Assembly: GCA_038230255.1 (NCBI GenBank)
Contig: JBBRNP010000001.1
Coordinates: 434,001-498,000 of the forward strand
Length of the DNA stretch: 64,000 bases
Direction: 5' to 3'
DNA from: AV40 sp038230255
GTDB taxonomy: Bacteria > Verrucomicrobiota > Verrucomicrobiia > Chthoniobacterales > UBA10450
Below the pieces are notes generated by a model. That model was not told the DNA's origin. It made no database searches and worked only from the letters and a program-made list of their open reading frames with translations. The translations under genes were made by a program, and so were the position numbers. Every line of letters begins with the position of its first letter. Position 1 is the stretch's first letter. Positions 8,036-16,713 of this stretch are shown in pieces.

Positions 8036-8692
8036 TCAGCTTCCGCGCAAATCGCGAATCGCTTTCGCGTAATCCGGCGCGCCAAAAATGGAAGTGCCGG
8101 CGACGAGAACGTTCGCGCCGTTTTGAATCGAAACGCGCGCAGTCTCGGTGTTAATGCCGCCGTCGACTTCGATGTCGATCTTGCGGTCGCGTGTCGTGTT
8201 CCATTCCGCGGCGCGTTTCACTTTATCCATTTGCTCGGCGCGAAACGATTGACCGCCGAAACCCGGGTGGACGGTCATAACGAGCAAGATGTCGATTTGT
8301 TCGAGGAAAGATTCGACCGATTCAAACGGCGTTGCCGGATTCAAAGTCAATCCGGCGCGGCAGCCGGCTTCGCGAATTTGAACCAGGGTAATCGCGATAT
8401 TGTGCCTGGCTTCGGGTTCCACATGAACGGTGATCGAATTTGCTCCGGCCTCGACAAAGCGCCGCACGTAATGGTCGGGGTGTTCGATCATCAAATGAAC
8501 ATCGAGCGGGAGGTTGGTTTGTTTGCGGATACGCTCGACAATTGCCGGTCCGAACGAAATGTTGTCGACGAAATGGCCGTCCATGATGTCGCAATGGATC
8601 CAATCGGCGCCGGCTTCTTCAACTTTGCGAACTTCCTCTGCCAGATTTGAGAAGTCAGCAGCCAGAATGGACGGAGCGACGATTATGGACAT
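8036..8692 (-). CDS. rpe: ribulose-phosphate 3-epimerase
   Basis: Interconverts ribulose 5-phosphate and xylulose 5-phosphate in the pentose phosphate pathway; cytoplasmic TIM barrel. The start chosen is MSIIVAPSILAADFS, which matches the family; the frame extends 20 codons upstream only through repeat DNA. Metal and catalytic positions are visible: DWIHCDIMDGHFV, LDVHLMIEHPD, MTVHPGFGGQ, and IEVDGGINTETA, with the phosphate-binding end NVLVAGTSIFG. Length 218, typical. It faces the ATPase gene tail to tail. Confidence 0.95.
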   Translation of the reverse strand: MSIIVAPSILAADFSNLAEEVRKVEEAGADWIHCDIMDGHFVDNISFGPAIVERIRKQTNLPLDVHLMIEHPDHYVRRFVEAGANSITVHVEPEARHNIAITLVQIREAGCRAGLTLNPATPFESVESFLEQIDILLVMTVHPGFGGQSFRAEQMDKVKRAAEWNTTRDRKIDIEVDGGINTETARVSIQNGANVLVAGTSIFGAPDYAKAIRDLRGS

Positions 8693-8698
8693 CAGCAG

Positions 8699-8788
8699 AA
8701 AACGTCCAACGTCCAACGCCCAACGTCCAATCTCGAATTCAGGGGTCTGCATTCAGATATAATTGGGTGTTGGGCGTTGGGCGTTTTG
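8699..8788. repeat. hairpin of heptamer tandem repeats upstream of rpe
   Basis: The left arm (8699-8731) is four units of CGTCCAA/CGCCCAA. After a 30-base loop, the right arm (8761-8788) is units of TTGGGTG/TTGGGCG. The arms are complementary with G-T wobbles, so the transcript would fold. The left arm ends just outside the rpe start codon. Confidence 0.8.
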
Positions 8789-8929
8789 GCTTCTCCCTAT
8801 ATATTAAGAGCTTGACGGCGAGGCCTGCCGTTTCATGTTACCGCGTTTCAGCCGGGTTAGAATCGCGCTCCGAGGCGCACAGTTTGCTGCGAAGATCAGC
8901 GTTTCCGAGCGGGCTGGAAAAATAAACTC

Positions 8930-9967
8930 ATGTTCAACGGACTTTTCGGCTTCCTATCCAACGACATCGGGATCGATCTCGGCACGGCCAATACGCTGGT
9001 CTATGTCAAGGATCAGGGGATCGTTTTGCGTGAGCCGTCGGTCGTGGCCGTCCAGGCCGGCACCAATAAGGTGCTCGCGGTCGGCGACGAAGCGAAGCGG
9101 ATGCTCGGCCGGACACCTTCCAACATCGTGGCAGTACGACCGTTGAAAGACGGCGTGATCGCGGACTTCGAAGTGACCGAGGCGATGTTGCGCCATTTTA
9201 TTTCGAAAGTGCACAACCGGCGCGTGCGCGCGAGACCGCGGGTGGTCATCGCGGTTCCGTCGGGAATTACCGAAGTGGAGAAGCGCGCGGTGCGCGAATC
9301 GGCCACGCACGCAGGTGCGCGCGAAGTTTATTTAATCGAGGAACCGATGGCGGCGGCGATCGGGGTCGGACTTCCGGTCCAGGACCCGGCCGGCAACATG
9401 ATCATCGACATCGGTGGCGGCACGACTGAAGTCGCATTGATTTCGCTTTCCGGAATTGTTTTCAGCCGAAGCGTGCGGGTGGCCGGCGACGAGCTGGACG
9501 AGGCGATCGTGCAATACATGAAGCGGGCTTACAATTTGATGGTGGGCGAGCGCACGGCCGAAGAAATCAAAATTAAAATCGGCTCGGCCTATCCGAGCGA
9601 AAAGGAAACCAGCGTGGAAGTTAAAGGACGCGATCTGGTGGCGGGATTGCCGAAGACGTTGATGATCACGTCACAGGAAGTGCGAGAAGCGTTGCTGGAA
9701 CCGATCTCGACCATTGTCGATTCAGTCCGGATCACGCTCGAACGTTGTCCGCCCGAGCTTTCGGCCGACTTGGTGGATCGCGGTTTGGTTTTGGCAGGCG
9801 GTGGAGCGCTCTTGCGCGGGTTCGATAAACTTTTGAGCGAGGAGACCGGCTTGCCTGTCCATGTTGCGGAAGATCCGCTCAGTGCCGTGGCCGAAGGAAC
9901 GGGCAAATGTCTGAATGAACTTAAATTTTTGCGTCAAGTGGCTGCGGCAGACCGCCAGTGGCGCTGA
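8930..9967 (+). CDS. mreB: rod-shape-determining actin homologue MreB
   Basis: Actin-like ATPase that forms membrane-bound filaments and steers the elongation complex of the cell wall. 345 residues, normal length. Nucleotide-binding motifs are present: phosphate-1 GIDLGTANTLVYVKDQGIV near residue 14, phosphate-2 MIIDIGGGTTEVALIS near 160, and the adenosine motif GLVLAGGGALLRG near 285. The N-terminal MFNGLFGFLSNDI could act as the membrane-binding hydrophobic patch. First gene of mreB-mreC-mreD-mrdA, separated from mreC by a 96-base gap that holds a repeat hairpin. An intact mre operon predicts rod or elongated cells. Confidence 0.97.
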   Translation: MFNGLFGFLSNDIGIDLGTANTLVYVKDQGIVLREPSVVAVQAGTNKVLAVGDEAKRMLGRTPSNIVAVRPLKDGVIADFEVTEAMLRHFISKVHNRRVRARPRVVIAVPSGITEVEKRAVRESATHAGAREVYLIEEPMAAAIGVGLPVQDPAGNMIIDIGGGTTEVALISLSGIVFSRSVRVAGDELDEAIVQYMKRAYNLMVGERTAEEIKIKIGSAYPSEKETSVEVKGRDLVAGLPKTLMITSQEVREALLEPISTIVDSVRITLERCPPELSADLVDRGLVLAGGGALLRGFDKLLSEETGLPVHVAEDPLSAVAEGTGKCLNELKFLRQVAAADRQWR

Positions 9968-9970
9968 CAA

Positions 9971-10058
9971 AAGCGGAAAGCGGAAAGCGGAAACCGGAAA
10001 GACTTTTGATTCGCGGATAGCTCTTGTCTATCCGGTATCCGGTATCCGATATCCGAAA
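9971..10058. repeat. hairpin of heptamer tandem repeats between mreB and mreC
   Basis: The left arm has units of AGCGGAA (three, then ACCGGAA). The right arm, from 10028, has units of TATCCGG/TATCCGA (four). The arms are partly complementary. The element occupies almost the whole intergenic gap inside the operon, so it could attenuate or stabilise the mreC mRNA. Confidence 0.72.
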
Positions 10059-10063
10059 TTGGC

Positions 10064-10867
10064 ATGAGTCGGACAAGCATCATCGCGCTGCTGATTTTCG
10101 GGGCCATTCTCGGTTACTTCCTGAGTTTCGGCGCGGACACGACGCGCAAATTTCAGGCGAGCATTTATCAGATACTGGCGCCGTTTTTCACGACCGGTTC
10201 CGGTTTGCAGAAGCAGATCACGTCCGTGCGGACCGGTTTGAAGTCGTTGGAGGAATTGGAGCGCGAAAATGCGTCGTTGCGAGTCGATAATCGTCAGCTG
10301 CGCGCGACCAACTCTGCGTTGCGAGACGTCGAGCACGAAGTGAACCGTTTGCGGCACGCGCTCAATTATCGCGAGCGCTCGGTCTTCAAATTGATTCCCG
10401 CCGAAATTGTGACTCGCGACGCGTCGACCTGGTGGCACACGGTGACGATCAATCGGGGCAAGGAAGATCACATCGAAACCGATATGCCGGTGGTGACGGA
10501 CGAAGGGTTGGTCGGAAAAACAACCACCGTCAGCAATACGATCTCGGTCGTGCTTCTGGTGACGGATGAAAATTGCAAAGTGGCCGCATCAGTCGAAGGC
10601 ACCCGCGAGCAGGGAATTGTTGCGGGTGAACGCGTCTCCGGTGGATTGGCGCCGTTGCTCGATCTGAATTTTTTGACCAAACAGGCGAATCTCCAGCCGG
10701 GACAAAAAGCTTACACGTCCGGTGTCGGCGGAGTTTTTCCGTCCGGATTGTTCCTTGGGACGGTGAAGAGTTTTCGCGCTCGCGAGCTGGATGGTCAGGC
10801 AAAACTGGCCCCGGCGGTGGATTTGTCCCACTTGGAGGACGTGTTCGTGGTCACGGGACGGAAATGA
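10064..10867 (+). CDS. mreC: rod-shape-determining protein MreC
   Basis: Periplasmic scaffold of the elongasome linking MreB, MreD and PBP2. 267 residues: one N-terminal membrane helix (about 6-22), a coiled coil (about 60-108, with LEELERENASLRVDNRQLRA), then the two beta-barrel domains containing WWHTVTINRGKEDHI, TDEGLVGKTTTVS and YTSGVGGVFPSGLFLGTV. The stop overlaps the mreD start by 4 bases (ATGA), indicating translational coupling. Confidence 0.93.
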   Translation: MSRTSIIALLIFGAILGYFLSFGADTTRKFQASIYQILAPFFTTGSGLQKQITSVRTGLKSLEELERENASLRVDNRQLRATNSALRDVEHEVNRLRHALNYRERSVFKLIPAEIVTRDASTWWHTVTINRGKEDHIETDMPVVTDEGLVGKTTTVSNTISVVLLVTDENCKVAASVEGTREQGIVAGERVSGGLAPLLDLNFLTKQANLQPGQKAYTSGVGGVFPSGLFLGTVKSFRARELDGQAKLAPAVDLSHLEDVFVVTGRK

Positions 10868-11403
10868 TTTTCTTTTTTATACTCCTCCTGCTCGTGGTCG
10901 TCGCCCAAATCGCGGAGTTCTTTATTCCGCCGCTCGATTGGATGTATCACGCGCACATTTACATTGTGCCGGTGCTGGTGTTTTACGGCGCGATGGCGCT
11001 GCCGTTTTCGTTGATGCTGGCGTTGGCGCTGGTGGCGGGAATTTTACTCGACGCGCTGACGGTTCAGGTGATCGGCTCGAAAGTTGAAATCTCGCTCGGC
11101 TGGTCGATACTCCTCTACGCGGTTCTAGCGGGAATTATGCACGGCTTAAGGCCTTTGTTCATTCGCGGCCGCTGGGAAGTCCATTGCGTGCTGACCGGCC
11201 TCTGCACCTCGGCAATTATTTTGGCGCAATATCTCATGATCACATTCCGCCGCGGTTCGTTTTTCTTTAACCGCGAAATCTGGTGGCAAATCGGCGGGCC
11301 GGGCCTGATGGCGATGCTGATGGCGCCGGTCATTTTCTGGATCTTGAACTGGGTCGCGCGGGTCACGCGTTATCCATATTTACCCGATAGGAGTTTCGAA
11401 TGA
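10864..11403 (+). CDS. mreD: rod-shape-determining membrane protein MreD
   Basis: Integral inner-membrane partner of MreC, 179 residues with about five hydrophobic helices. It begins MIFFFILLLLVVVAQ and carries the loop after FSLMLALALVAGILLDAL typical of MreD. The sequence is weakly conserved as usual for this family; the call rests on size, topology and position. It overlaps both mreC and mrdA by 4 bases. Confidence 0.88.
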   Translation: MIFFFILLLLVVVAQIAEFFIPPLDWMYHAHIYIVPVLVFYGAMALPFSLMLALALVAGILLDALTVQVIGSKVEISLGWSILLYAVLAGIMHGLRPLFIRGRWEVHCVLTGLCTSAIILAQYLMITFRRGSFFFNREIWWQIGGPGLMAMLMAPVIFWILNWVARVTRYPYLPDRSFE

Positions 11404-13652
11404 ACAAACGTCGACTCAGTCCGCGATTACGAATTCAATTTGTCGGCTTGTTGATGTTGTTGGGCATGGCTGCGCTCGGAATGCGGCTCTGGTGGATCCA
11501 GGTCGCCCACGGGTCGGAATGGACGGCGCAGATTCGCGGCAGCTCGCAAGCGACGGTGCGAATCCCGTCCGTGCGCGGTGAGATCAAAGATCGCAACGGC
11601 CTGACGCTGGTGCAAAACCGCGCGAGCTACGAAGTGGATTTCTACCTTCCGGAGATGGTGAAGGGCTATCGCGAAAGGTTCGGCCCGCCGCCATTGGCCG
11701 AGCATCGCGCCATCATTAGCGGGATGCCGAAAGACGTGAAGGAGCCCGATATTATTAAGATCGTGAATGACGGAGTCGTGCCGCGTCTGAACGATCTCGA
11801 TCTGGCGCGCGATTACAACGCCGGCCAACTGCAACGCCATTATCGCAACGACACCGAAGTTCCGTATTCCTACATCAAGGACATTGATTTCCCGACGATG
11901 GCGAAGTTTTCCGAACACGATGTCGGACTTCCGGGAGTGGATATCGCGATCAAACCGGTGCGTTCCTACGTTTACGGGGCCCTCGCATCGCACATCCTCG
12001 GCTACGTTGGCGCGCCGGATGACACTAACAAAGAAGAAGCGCGCAAGTTCACGTTTTATCAGGGCGACGTGGACGGGAAATCGAACGTCGAGAAAGCGAT
12101 GGACGAATATCTGCGCGGTAAACCGGGTGTGCGTTATTTGCGGCGCAACGCGAAAGGCGCAATCGACGGCGTATTGAAAGAAGATCCACCCCAACAAGGG
12201 GCGACTGTTTTTCTAACTATCGACGCGCGTATTCAGGCGATCGCGGATGAAGCATTGCGCGCGGTCAGCCGCGCTGGGGCCGTGGTTATCGATCCAAATA
12301 ATGGAAACATTTTGGCAATGGCGTCGGTGCCGTCATTTGATCCAAACACATTTATCCCGAGCATCAAAAAGAAGGACTGGGAAGCGCTGCGCAAGGACGA
12401 AGCGGATCCGTTGGTCAATCGGGCAATCAGTGCGCTGCCGCCGGGATCGACCTTCAAGCTTATCACAGCGTTCGCCGGCCTACGCGGCATGAAAAATCTC
12501 GCAACCGCAAAATACAGTTGCGGTGGCGGCGTCAGTTACGGTGACCACTTCTTTCAATGCTGGGTAGCGTCAAAACATTACACGCATGGAACCATTGGTC
12601 TGGCCGATGCGATCAAGGTTTCGTGCGATTCGTTCTTTTATCAGTACGGGAACGCCGCCGGCATTCAGTCGATTGACGTGATCGGGAAGATGCTCGGGAT
12701 CGGTGAGCAGTCTGGTCTGCCGTTGAGTGGCGAGCAAACCGGAAACCTGCCGGGTCCGGAGTGGATGCAGATTCATCACCCGCAGGAGAGATGGTCATCG
12801 GCGCAGACGGCCAACGTCACCATCGGTCAAGGCTACACGCTCGTGTCGCCGCTGCAGTTGGCGATGGCTTACGTCGCGGCGGCGAACGGCGGGACGTGTT
12901 ATTACCCGCGCTTGATCGACAGGGCACTCCACCAGGACGGCACGCCGGTCCTTAATGAACAAGGCAAGCCGGTGAGTTTTGCGCCGCGAGTCCGATCCGA
13001 TCTTCGGCGGGAAGTTTCGCCTCAGGATATCGAGCTTGTCCGCAAAGGTCTTTGGAAAGTTGTTAACGAAGATGGAGGCACCGGTGGCAGAGCGCGTCTG
13101 AAAGATGTGGTCGTTGCTGGGAAGACCGGCACTGCGCAAGCCACCGACCGCGGCCACGAGGAAAACGTGGCGTGGTTTGCTTGTTTCGCTCCATTCGATC
13201 ATCCGAAGTATGTCGTCGCAGTCATGGTCCAGGGTGCCTCCGGGCACGGCGGCGAGGTCGCGGGCCCGATCGCTACACGGATTCTTGAACGCACCCTTGC
13301 GCAGGACGAAGGAAACTTTGACATGCAGGTCGCATGGACGGCGCCGGCACATCACGCCAATCCACTCCAATTGATCAAAGCGGTGAGCTACACTGGAAGT
13401 AATCTCGGCAGCGAAGACGAAGAAGGTGCCGATAACAGCCAAAGCGCCGATGCGCAAATGGCGAGCGACAATGCATCGCCCGATGTCGAACCGGAAGCAG
13501 ATGCCCAGGGGCAAGTGAAGCGCGCTGTTCGAGCCGTACGTGCTGCACCTGCGCCTCCTCTTCGGCAACCAAACTTTTTTGAACGGCTTTTCGGAGGAGG
13601 CAGGCGGGCGGCACCCCAACCCGCGCCGACTCCCGTGCGCCGTCGTTTTTAA
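11400..13652 (+). CDS. mrdA: penicillin-binding protein 2 (elongation transpeptidase)
   Basis: Class B PBP that cross-links septum-independent peptidoglycan. One membrane helix near residues 13-32, then the PBP-dimer region (RGEIKDRNGLTLVQNRASYE), then the transpeptidase domain with catalytic PGSTFKL (Ser near 350), SCDSFF near 407 (SxN/D motif) and KTGTAQ near 575. At 750 residues it is longer than the usual 600-650. The extra about 110 residues after residue 640 are acidic and then Ala/Pro/Arg-rich, with VKRAVRAVRAAPAP and FFERLFGGGRRAAP, and look disordered. It overlaps mreD by 4 bases. The tail may bind membrane or partner proteins; that is inference. Confidence 0.94.
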   Translation: MNKRRLSPRLRIQFVGLLMLLGMAALGMRLWWIQVAHGSEWTAQIRGSSQATVRIPSVRGEIKDRNGLTLVQNRASYEVDFYLPEMVKGYRERFGPPPLAEHRAIISGMPKDVKEPDIIKIVNDGVVPRLNDLDLARDYNAGQLQRHYRNDTEVPYSYIKDIDFPTMAKFSEHDVGLPGVDIAIKPVRSYVYGALASHILGYVGAPDDTNKEEARKFTFYQGDVDGKSNVEKAMDEYLRGKPGVRYLRRNAKGAIDGVLKEDPPQQGATVFLTIDARIQAIADEALRAVSRAGAVVIDPNNGNILAMASVPSFDPNTFIPSIKKKDWEALRKDEADPLVNRAISALPPGSTFKLITAFAGLRGMKNLATAKYSCGGGVSYGDHFFQCWVASKHYTHGTIGLADAIKVSCDSFFYQYGNAAGIQSIDVIGKMLGIGEQSGLPLSGEQTGNLPGPEWMQIHHPQERWSSAQTANVTIGQGYTLVSPLQLAMAYVAAANGGTCYYPRLIDRALHQDGTPVLNEQGKPVSFAPRVRSDLRREVSPQDIELVRKGLWKVVNEDGGTGGRARLKDVVVAGKTGTAQATDRGHEENVAWFACFAPFDHPKYVVAVMVQGASGHGGEVAGPIATRILERTLAQDEGNFDMQVAWTAPAHHANPLQLIKAVSYTGSNLGSEDEEGADNSQSADAQMASDNASPDVEPEADAQGQVKRAVRAVRAAPAPPLRQPNFFERLFGGGRRAAPQPAPTPVRRRF

Positions 13653-13731
13653 CAAGCAATGTCGATCTAACGAGCAATGAACAATTCCTTGGCCGAGTTC
13701 CCGCTCACGATCGCGCAACCTTTCGAAATTT

Positions 13732-15303
13732 ATGTTAGACAGAGTGAAGAAAATTTTAGGTCTTTCGTCACGCAAGACCGGCAACAAATTGGTAGTCAGC
13801 GTGGAAAAACTCGAGCGCCGCGTAGCGTTGCTCGAGAACAATCGTCTCGAAGAGTATAGCGTCGAGCGCAGCGACTCGCGCCAGATCGTCGGCAGCGTTT
13901 ACAAGGGCCGCGTCAAAAATATCGAGATGGGTTTGAAGGCGATGTTTGTCGACATCGGCCTCGAAAAAAATGCGTTTCTCCATTTCTGGGACGCACTTCC
14001 AGCGGCGCTCGACAGCGGCATTGAAGAAGTCGACCGCCCATCAAAGAAAAAGCGCAGCCGAATCACGGCCAAAGATATTCCGAGTATTTATCCGGTAGGC
14101 TCGGAGGTCATCGTTCAGGTCACAAAAGGCCCGATCGGAACAAAGGGCCCGCGCGTGACCACGAATTTAAGTTTTGCCGGGCGTTATCTCGTTCTGATGC
14201 CGTTTAGCGACCGCAGCGGAATATCGCGCAAGATCGAGGATCCGAAGGAGCGCAATCGTTTGCGGAAAATTTTGCGCGAGCTCGAGATTCCGGAAGGAAT
14301 CGGCGTAATCATCCGCACAGTGGGTGAAGGACAGCGCGCACGTTACTTCGTGCGTGATTTACGTTTTCTCCTCGACCAGTGGGTCGAAGTGGAGCGGCTG
14401 ATTCGAGATAAGCCTGCGCCGTATCGCGTTTTTGAAGAACCGGACCTGGTCGAGCGAACGGTGCGCGATTTTCTGACCGAGGAAATCGATGAAGTCCTTT
14501 GCGACGATCAGGAAGCGTTGGACCGAATGAACCAACTGGTCGAAAAAATTTCGCGGCGAGCCCGGAACCGTTTGAAATTCTATGACGGCGCCACGCCGAT
14601 TTTCGAGTCGCTCGGTATTCAAAAACAAATCGACGACGCGTTTCATCGCCAGGTTTGGCTGCGGTGCGGCGGCTACATCGTGATCGATGAGACCGAAGCA
14701 TTGGTGGCGGTGGACGTAAACACCGGCCGGAACAAAGGCGGACGCGACGTCGAAAGAACAATCTTACAAACCAATCTCGAAGCCGCGGACGAAATCGCGC
14801 GCCAGCTTCGCTTGCGCAACATTGGCGGTCTGATCATCGCCGATTTCATCGACATGAAGAGCCGCAAGGACCAGCAGGCTGTTTACAATTTGATGAAAGA
14901 ACGGCTCAGACGCGATAAAGCCAGGACCCATATCCTGCCGATTTCACAATTGGGCTTGATGGAAATGACGCGGCAACGCGCGCAGGAAAGTTTGAGCGAT
15001 ACGATCTACGAAAATTGTCCCTACTGTGGCGGTCGCGGGGTCGTGAAAACATCGATGACCACGAGCGTCGAGCTGCACCGCACGCTCAATACCGTGATGC
15101 GGAAATATCAGGACAGCGTGCACGATTTCCGCGTCATCCTGAACCCGGACGTGCTGAAGCGCTTGAAAGAGGAAGACGAAGAATTGTTGATCGAGCTTGA
15201 GCGGCGTTATGCCGGTAAACTGACCTTTCGCGGCGATCCCACTTACCATCACGAAAAATTCATCGTCACCGACGCGAACACGGGGGCTGAGCTCAAATCG
15301 TAG
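13732..15303 (+). CDS. rng: ribonuclease E/G family endoribonuclease
   Basis: Single-strand-specific endonuclease of mRNA decay and rRNA processing, 523 residues, the RNase G-like short form. Domains: an S1 domain containing IVGSVYKGRVKNIEMGLKAM, the 5'-sensor/RNase H-like core, and the catalytic DNase I-like domain with LVAVDVNTGRNKGG near 326 and GGLIIADFIDM. The zinc-link motif CPYCGGRG is near 429. The C-terminus stops soon after, so the long degradosome scaffold of RNase E is absent. The ATG start gives MLDRVKKILGL. It follows mrdA by 79 bases, a common neighbour of mre genes in several phyla. Confidence 0.93.
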   Translation: MLDRVKKILGLSSRKTGNKLVVSVEKLERRVALLENNRLEEYSVERSDSRQIVGSVYKGRVKNIEMGLKAMFVDIGLEKNAFLHFWDALPAALDSGIEEVDRPSKKKRSRITAKDIPSIYPVGSEVIVQVTKGPIGTKGPRVTTNLSFAGRYLVLMPFSDRSGISRKIEDPKERNRLRKILRELEIPEGIGVIIRTVGEGQRARYFVRDLRFLLDQWVEVERLIRDKPAPYRVFEEPDLVERTVRDFLTEEIDEVLCDDQEALDRMNQLVEKISRRARNRLKFYDGATPIFESLGIQKQIDDAFHRQVWLRCGGYIVIDETEALVAVDVNTGRNKGGRDVERTILQTNLEAADEIARQLRLRNIGGLIIADFIDMKSRKDQQAVYNLMKERLRRDKARTHILPISQLGLMEMTRQRAQESLSDTIYENCPYCGGRGVVKTSMTTSVELHRTLNTVMRKYQDSVHDFRVILNPDVLKRLKEEDEELLIELERRYAGKLTFRGDPTYHHEKFIVTDANTGAELKS

Positions 15304-15598
15304 GCTGTCGTTGATCATCGCCGGGGGGCGCAATAAGGAGGGCTTTCCCCTGCGAACCATAAACCTGCGCCTTTAGGGTGGCATTTCGGGGGTTGACCCG
15401 ATCCCGCCCTTTTGTTAGAACTGCGGCCCAGGGGAAATTGGGGCTAAAATTCGGTGCTTGACGCTGGGCGTCAGTTTCGTGTTAAAACCACGGGTGCATT
15501 GAAATTCAGCTTCGATTAAGCCCTGAAACAGCCTCTAAAAAACAATTTATTTTTTTATTGACGAACTTCTGAAGAAACCCTAAACGCATAGCCAAGTT
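15304..15598. other. intergenic region of 295 bases with possible promoter
   Basis: No open frame of interest. There are two TTGAC-containing tracts: TTGACC at 15395-15400 followed about 17 bases later by TAGAAC, and TTGACG near 15559 just upstream of the barrel gene after an A/T-rich run. Either could serve the outer-membrane protein gene at 15599. A G-rich stretch (CCGGGGGGCG) lies near 15322. Promoter assignment is by eye and weak. Confidence 0.35.
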
Positions 15599-16555
15599 AT
15601 GAAAAAACTGACCTTAACCTTTAGTGCATTGTTCGCACTCCTCGTAGCAGCGCCGGCCATTTTCGCCGATGGTCCGGAAAAATATTCCGGCAAAGAAAAA
15701 GAAGTGATGCAGCCGGCCCCGCCCGTGTGCGATTTCTATCGCGCTCATGAATGGGATCTGAGCATTTGGGCCGCGTGGGCCTTTGCGGCTGACACCGGCC
15801 AATTCGACGTGGACAACGTCGATCCCTTCTCGCCGGACAGCGATCCGTTCGTCTCTGACCAGGCGACGGGTTTCACGGGCGAACCGAAACTCTACAACCC
15901 GAACGAGCGCGTCAATATTGGTCGGGTCAGCAAGAATGAGTTATTTGCCCGCGACGATACCTGGGGCGGCGGTGCCGACGTAAAATATTTCTTCAGCAAA
16001 TACCTTGGCGTGGGCGTTGAAGGACTCGGTCTGGCTGCGAAAACAAACTTTGCCGGAGGCGGGTTGATGACATTGACCGGACGCTTTCCATTTGGACGTT
16101 TTGCTCCGTATGTAACGGGCGGTATCGGTTTCATTGATGGTGGAGCGACGCTCTACAGGTTTTATAATGAGAAACACACCTACTTTACTAACGCCAACCC
16201 GCCCAACGCCGGTACCTTTGTTCTCCGCGAGCGCGAATACTACACGACCGATCCGATTGCTAACAATCACGTCAGAGCCCTCGGGCAGATAGGCGCGGGC
16301 TTAGAGTTCCGCATCACCTGCCATATCGGCTTGATGGCCGATTTCACCTGGAACTTTGTTTTCGGGCAGGAAGATCACGGGGATAAGTTTCACCTCATCA
16401 GCGAGCAGGGTTTCAACACTGTCACCGACCTCGGCGGAGCAGTTATTATAAGCAAAACCCCCGTCATCAATACGGCGTTTGATCTCAAGCCGGGTCACGG
16501 CAGCGACCATCAAGATTTCGGAATGGCGCGATTTGGCGTCACCTTTTCTTACTAA
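15599..16555 (+). CDS. outer-membrane beta-barrel protein
   Basis: 318 residues. A clear signal peptide MKKLTLTFSALFALLVAAPA is cleaved near residue 23. The mature chain alternates short aromatic strands: WDLSIWAAWAFAADTG, DVKYFFSKYLGVGVEGLGLA, RFAPYVTGGIGFIDGG, IGAGLEFRITCHIGLMADFT, ending RFGVTFSY with the C-terminal aromatic residue recognised by the BAM complex. It resembles the OmpA-like or porin-type eight-strand barrels annotated as outer membrane beta-barrel protein. It is transcribed alone: a long leader lies upstream and a strong terminator downstream. Confidence 0.85.
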   Translation: MKKLTLTFSALFALLVAAPAIFADGPEKYSGKEKEVMQPAPPVCDFYRAHEWDLSIWAAWAFAADTGQFDVDNVDPFSPDSDPFVSDQATGFTGEPKLYNPNERVNIGRVSKNELFARDDTWGGGADVKYFFSKYLGVGVEGLGLAAKTNFAGGGLMTLTGRFPFGRFAPYVTGGIGFIDGGATLYRFYNEKHTYFTNANPPNAGTFVLREREYYTTDPIANNHVRALGQIGAGLEFRITCHIGLMADFTWNFVFGQEDHGDKFHLISEQGFNTVTDLGGAVIISKTPVINTAFDLKPGHGSDHQDFGMARFGVTFSY

Positions 16556-16576
16556 GGGTCAGCAAAGCATAATTTA

Positions 16577-16614
16577 AACGCCGGAACGCCTTGCGGGTTC
16601 CGGCGTTTTGCTTT
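16577..16614 (+). terminator. Rho-independent terminator after the barrel gene
   Basis: Stem CGCCGGAAC (16579-16587) pairs with GTTCCGGCG (16597-16605), followed by TTTTGCTTTT. It lies 21 bases after the stop codon. Confidence 0.9.
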
Positions 16615-16713
16615 TACAACCTGCGCTGCCTGCTCTTTTGGGGCGAATAGGCGGGGCCGGGCAATCTTGTGCGTCACATTGACAACGTTCGGCGTCCGGA
16701 ACGTATCTGCTGG

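Noticed and set aside
11427..12197. 256-codon minus-strand frame inside mrdA
   Set aside because: Shadow of the PBP2 coding frame; no signal peptide, motif or ribosome site.
12795..13841. 348-codon open frame on the minus strand across mrdA and rng
   Set aside because: It is antisense to mrdA, whose transpeptidase motifs prove the plus frame; the antisense translation has no domain and spans two real genes.
13677..13859. 60-codon frame before and into rng
   Set aside because: Overlaps the rng start in another frame; the RNase E/G N-terminus and S1 domain fix the real frame.
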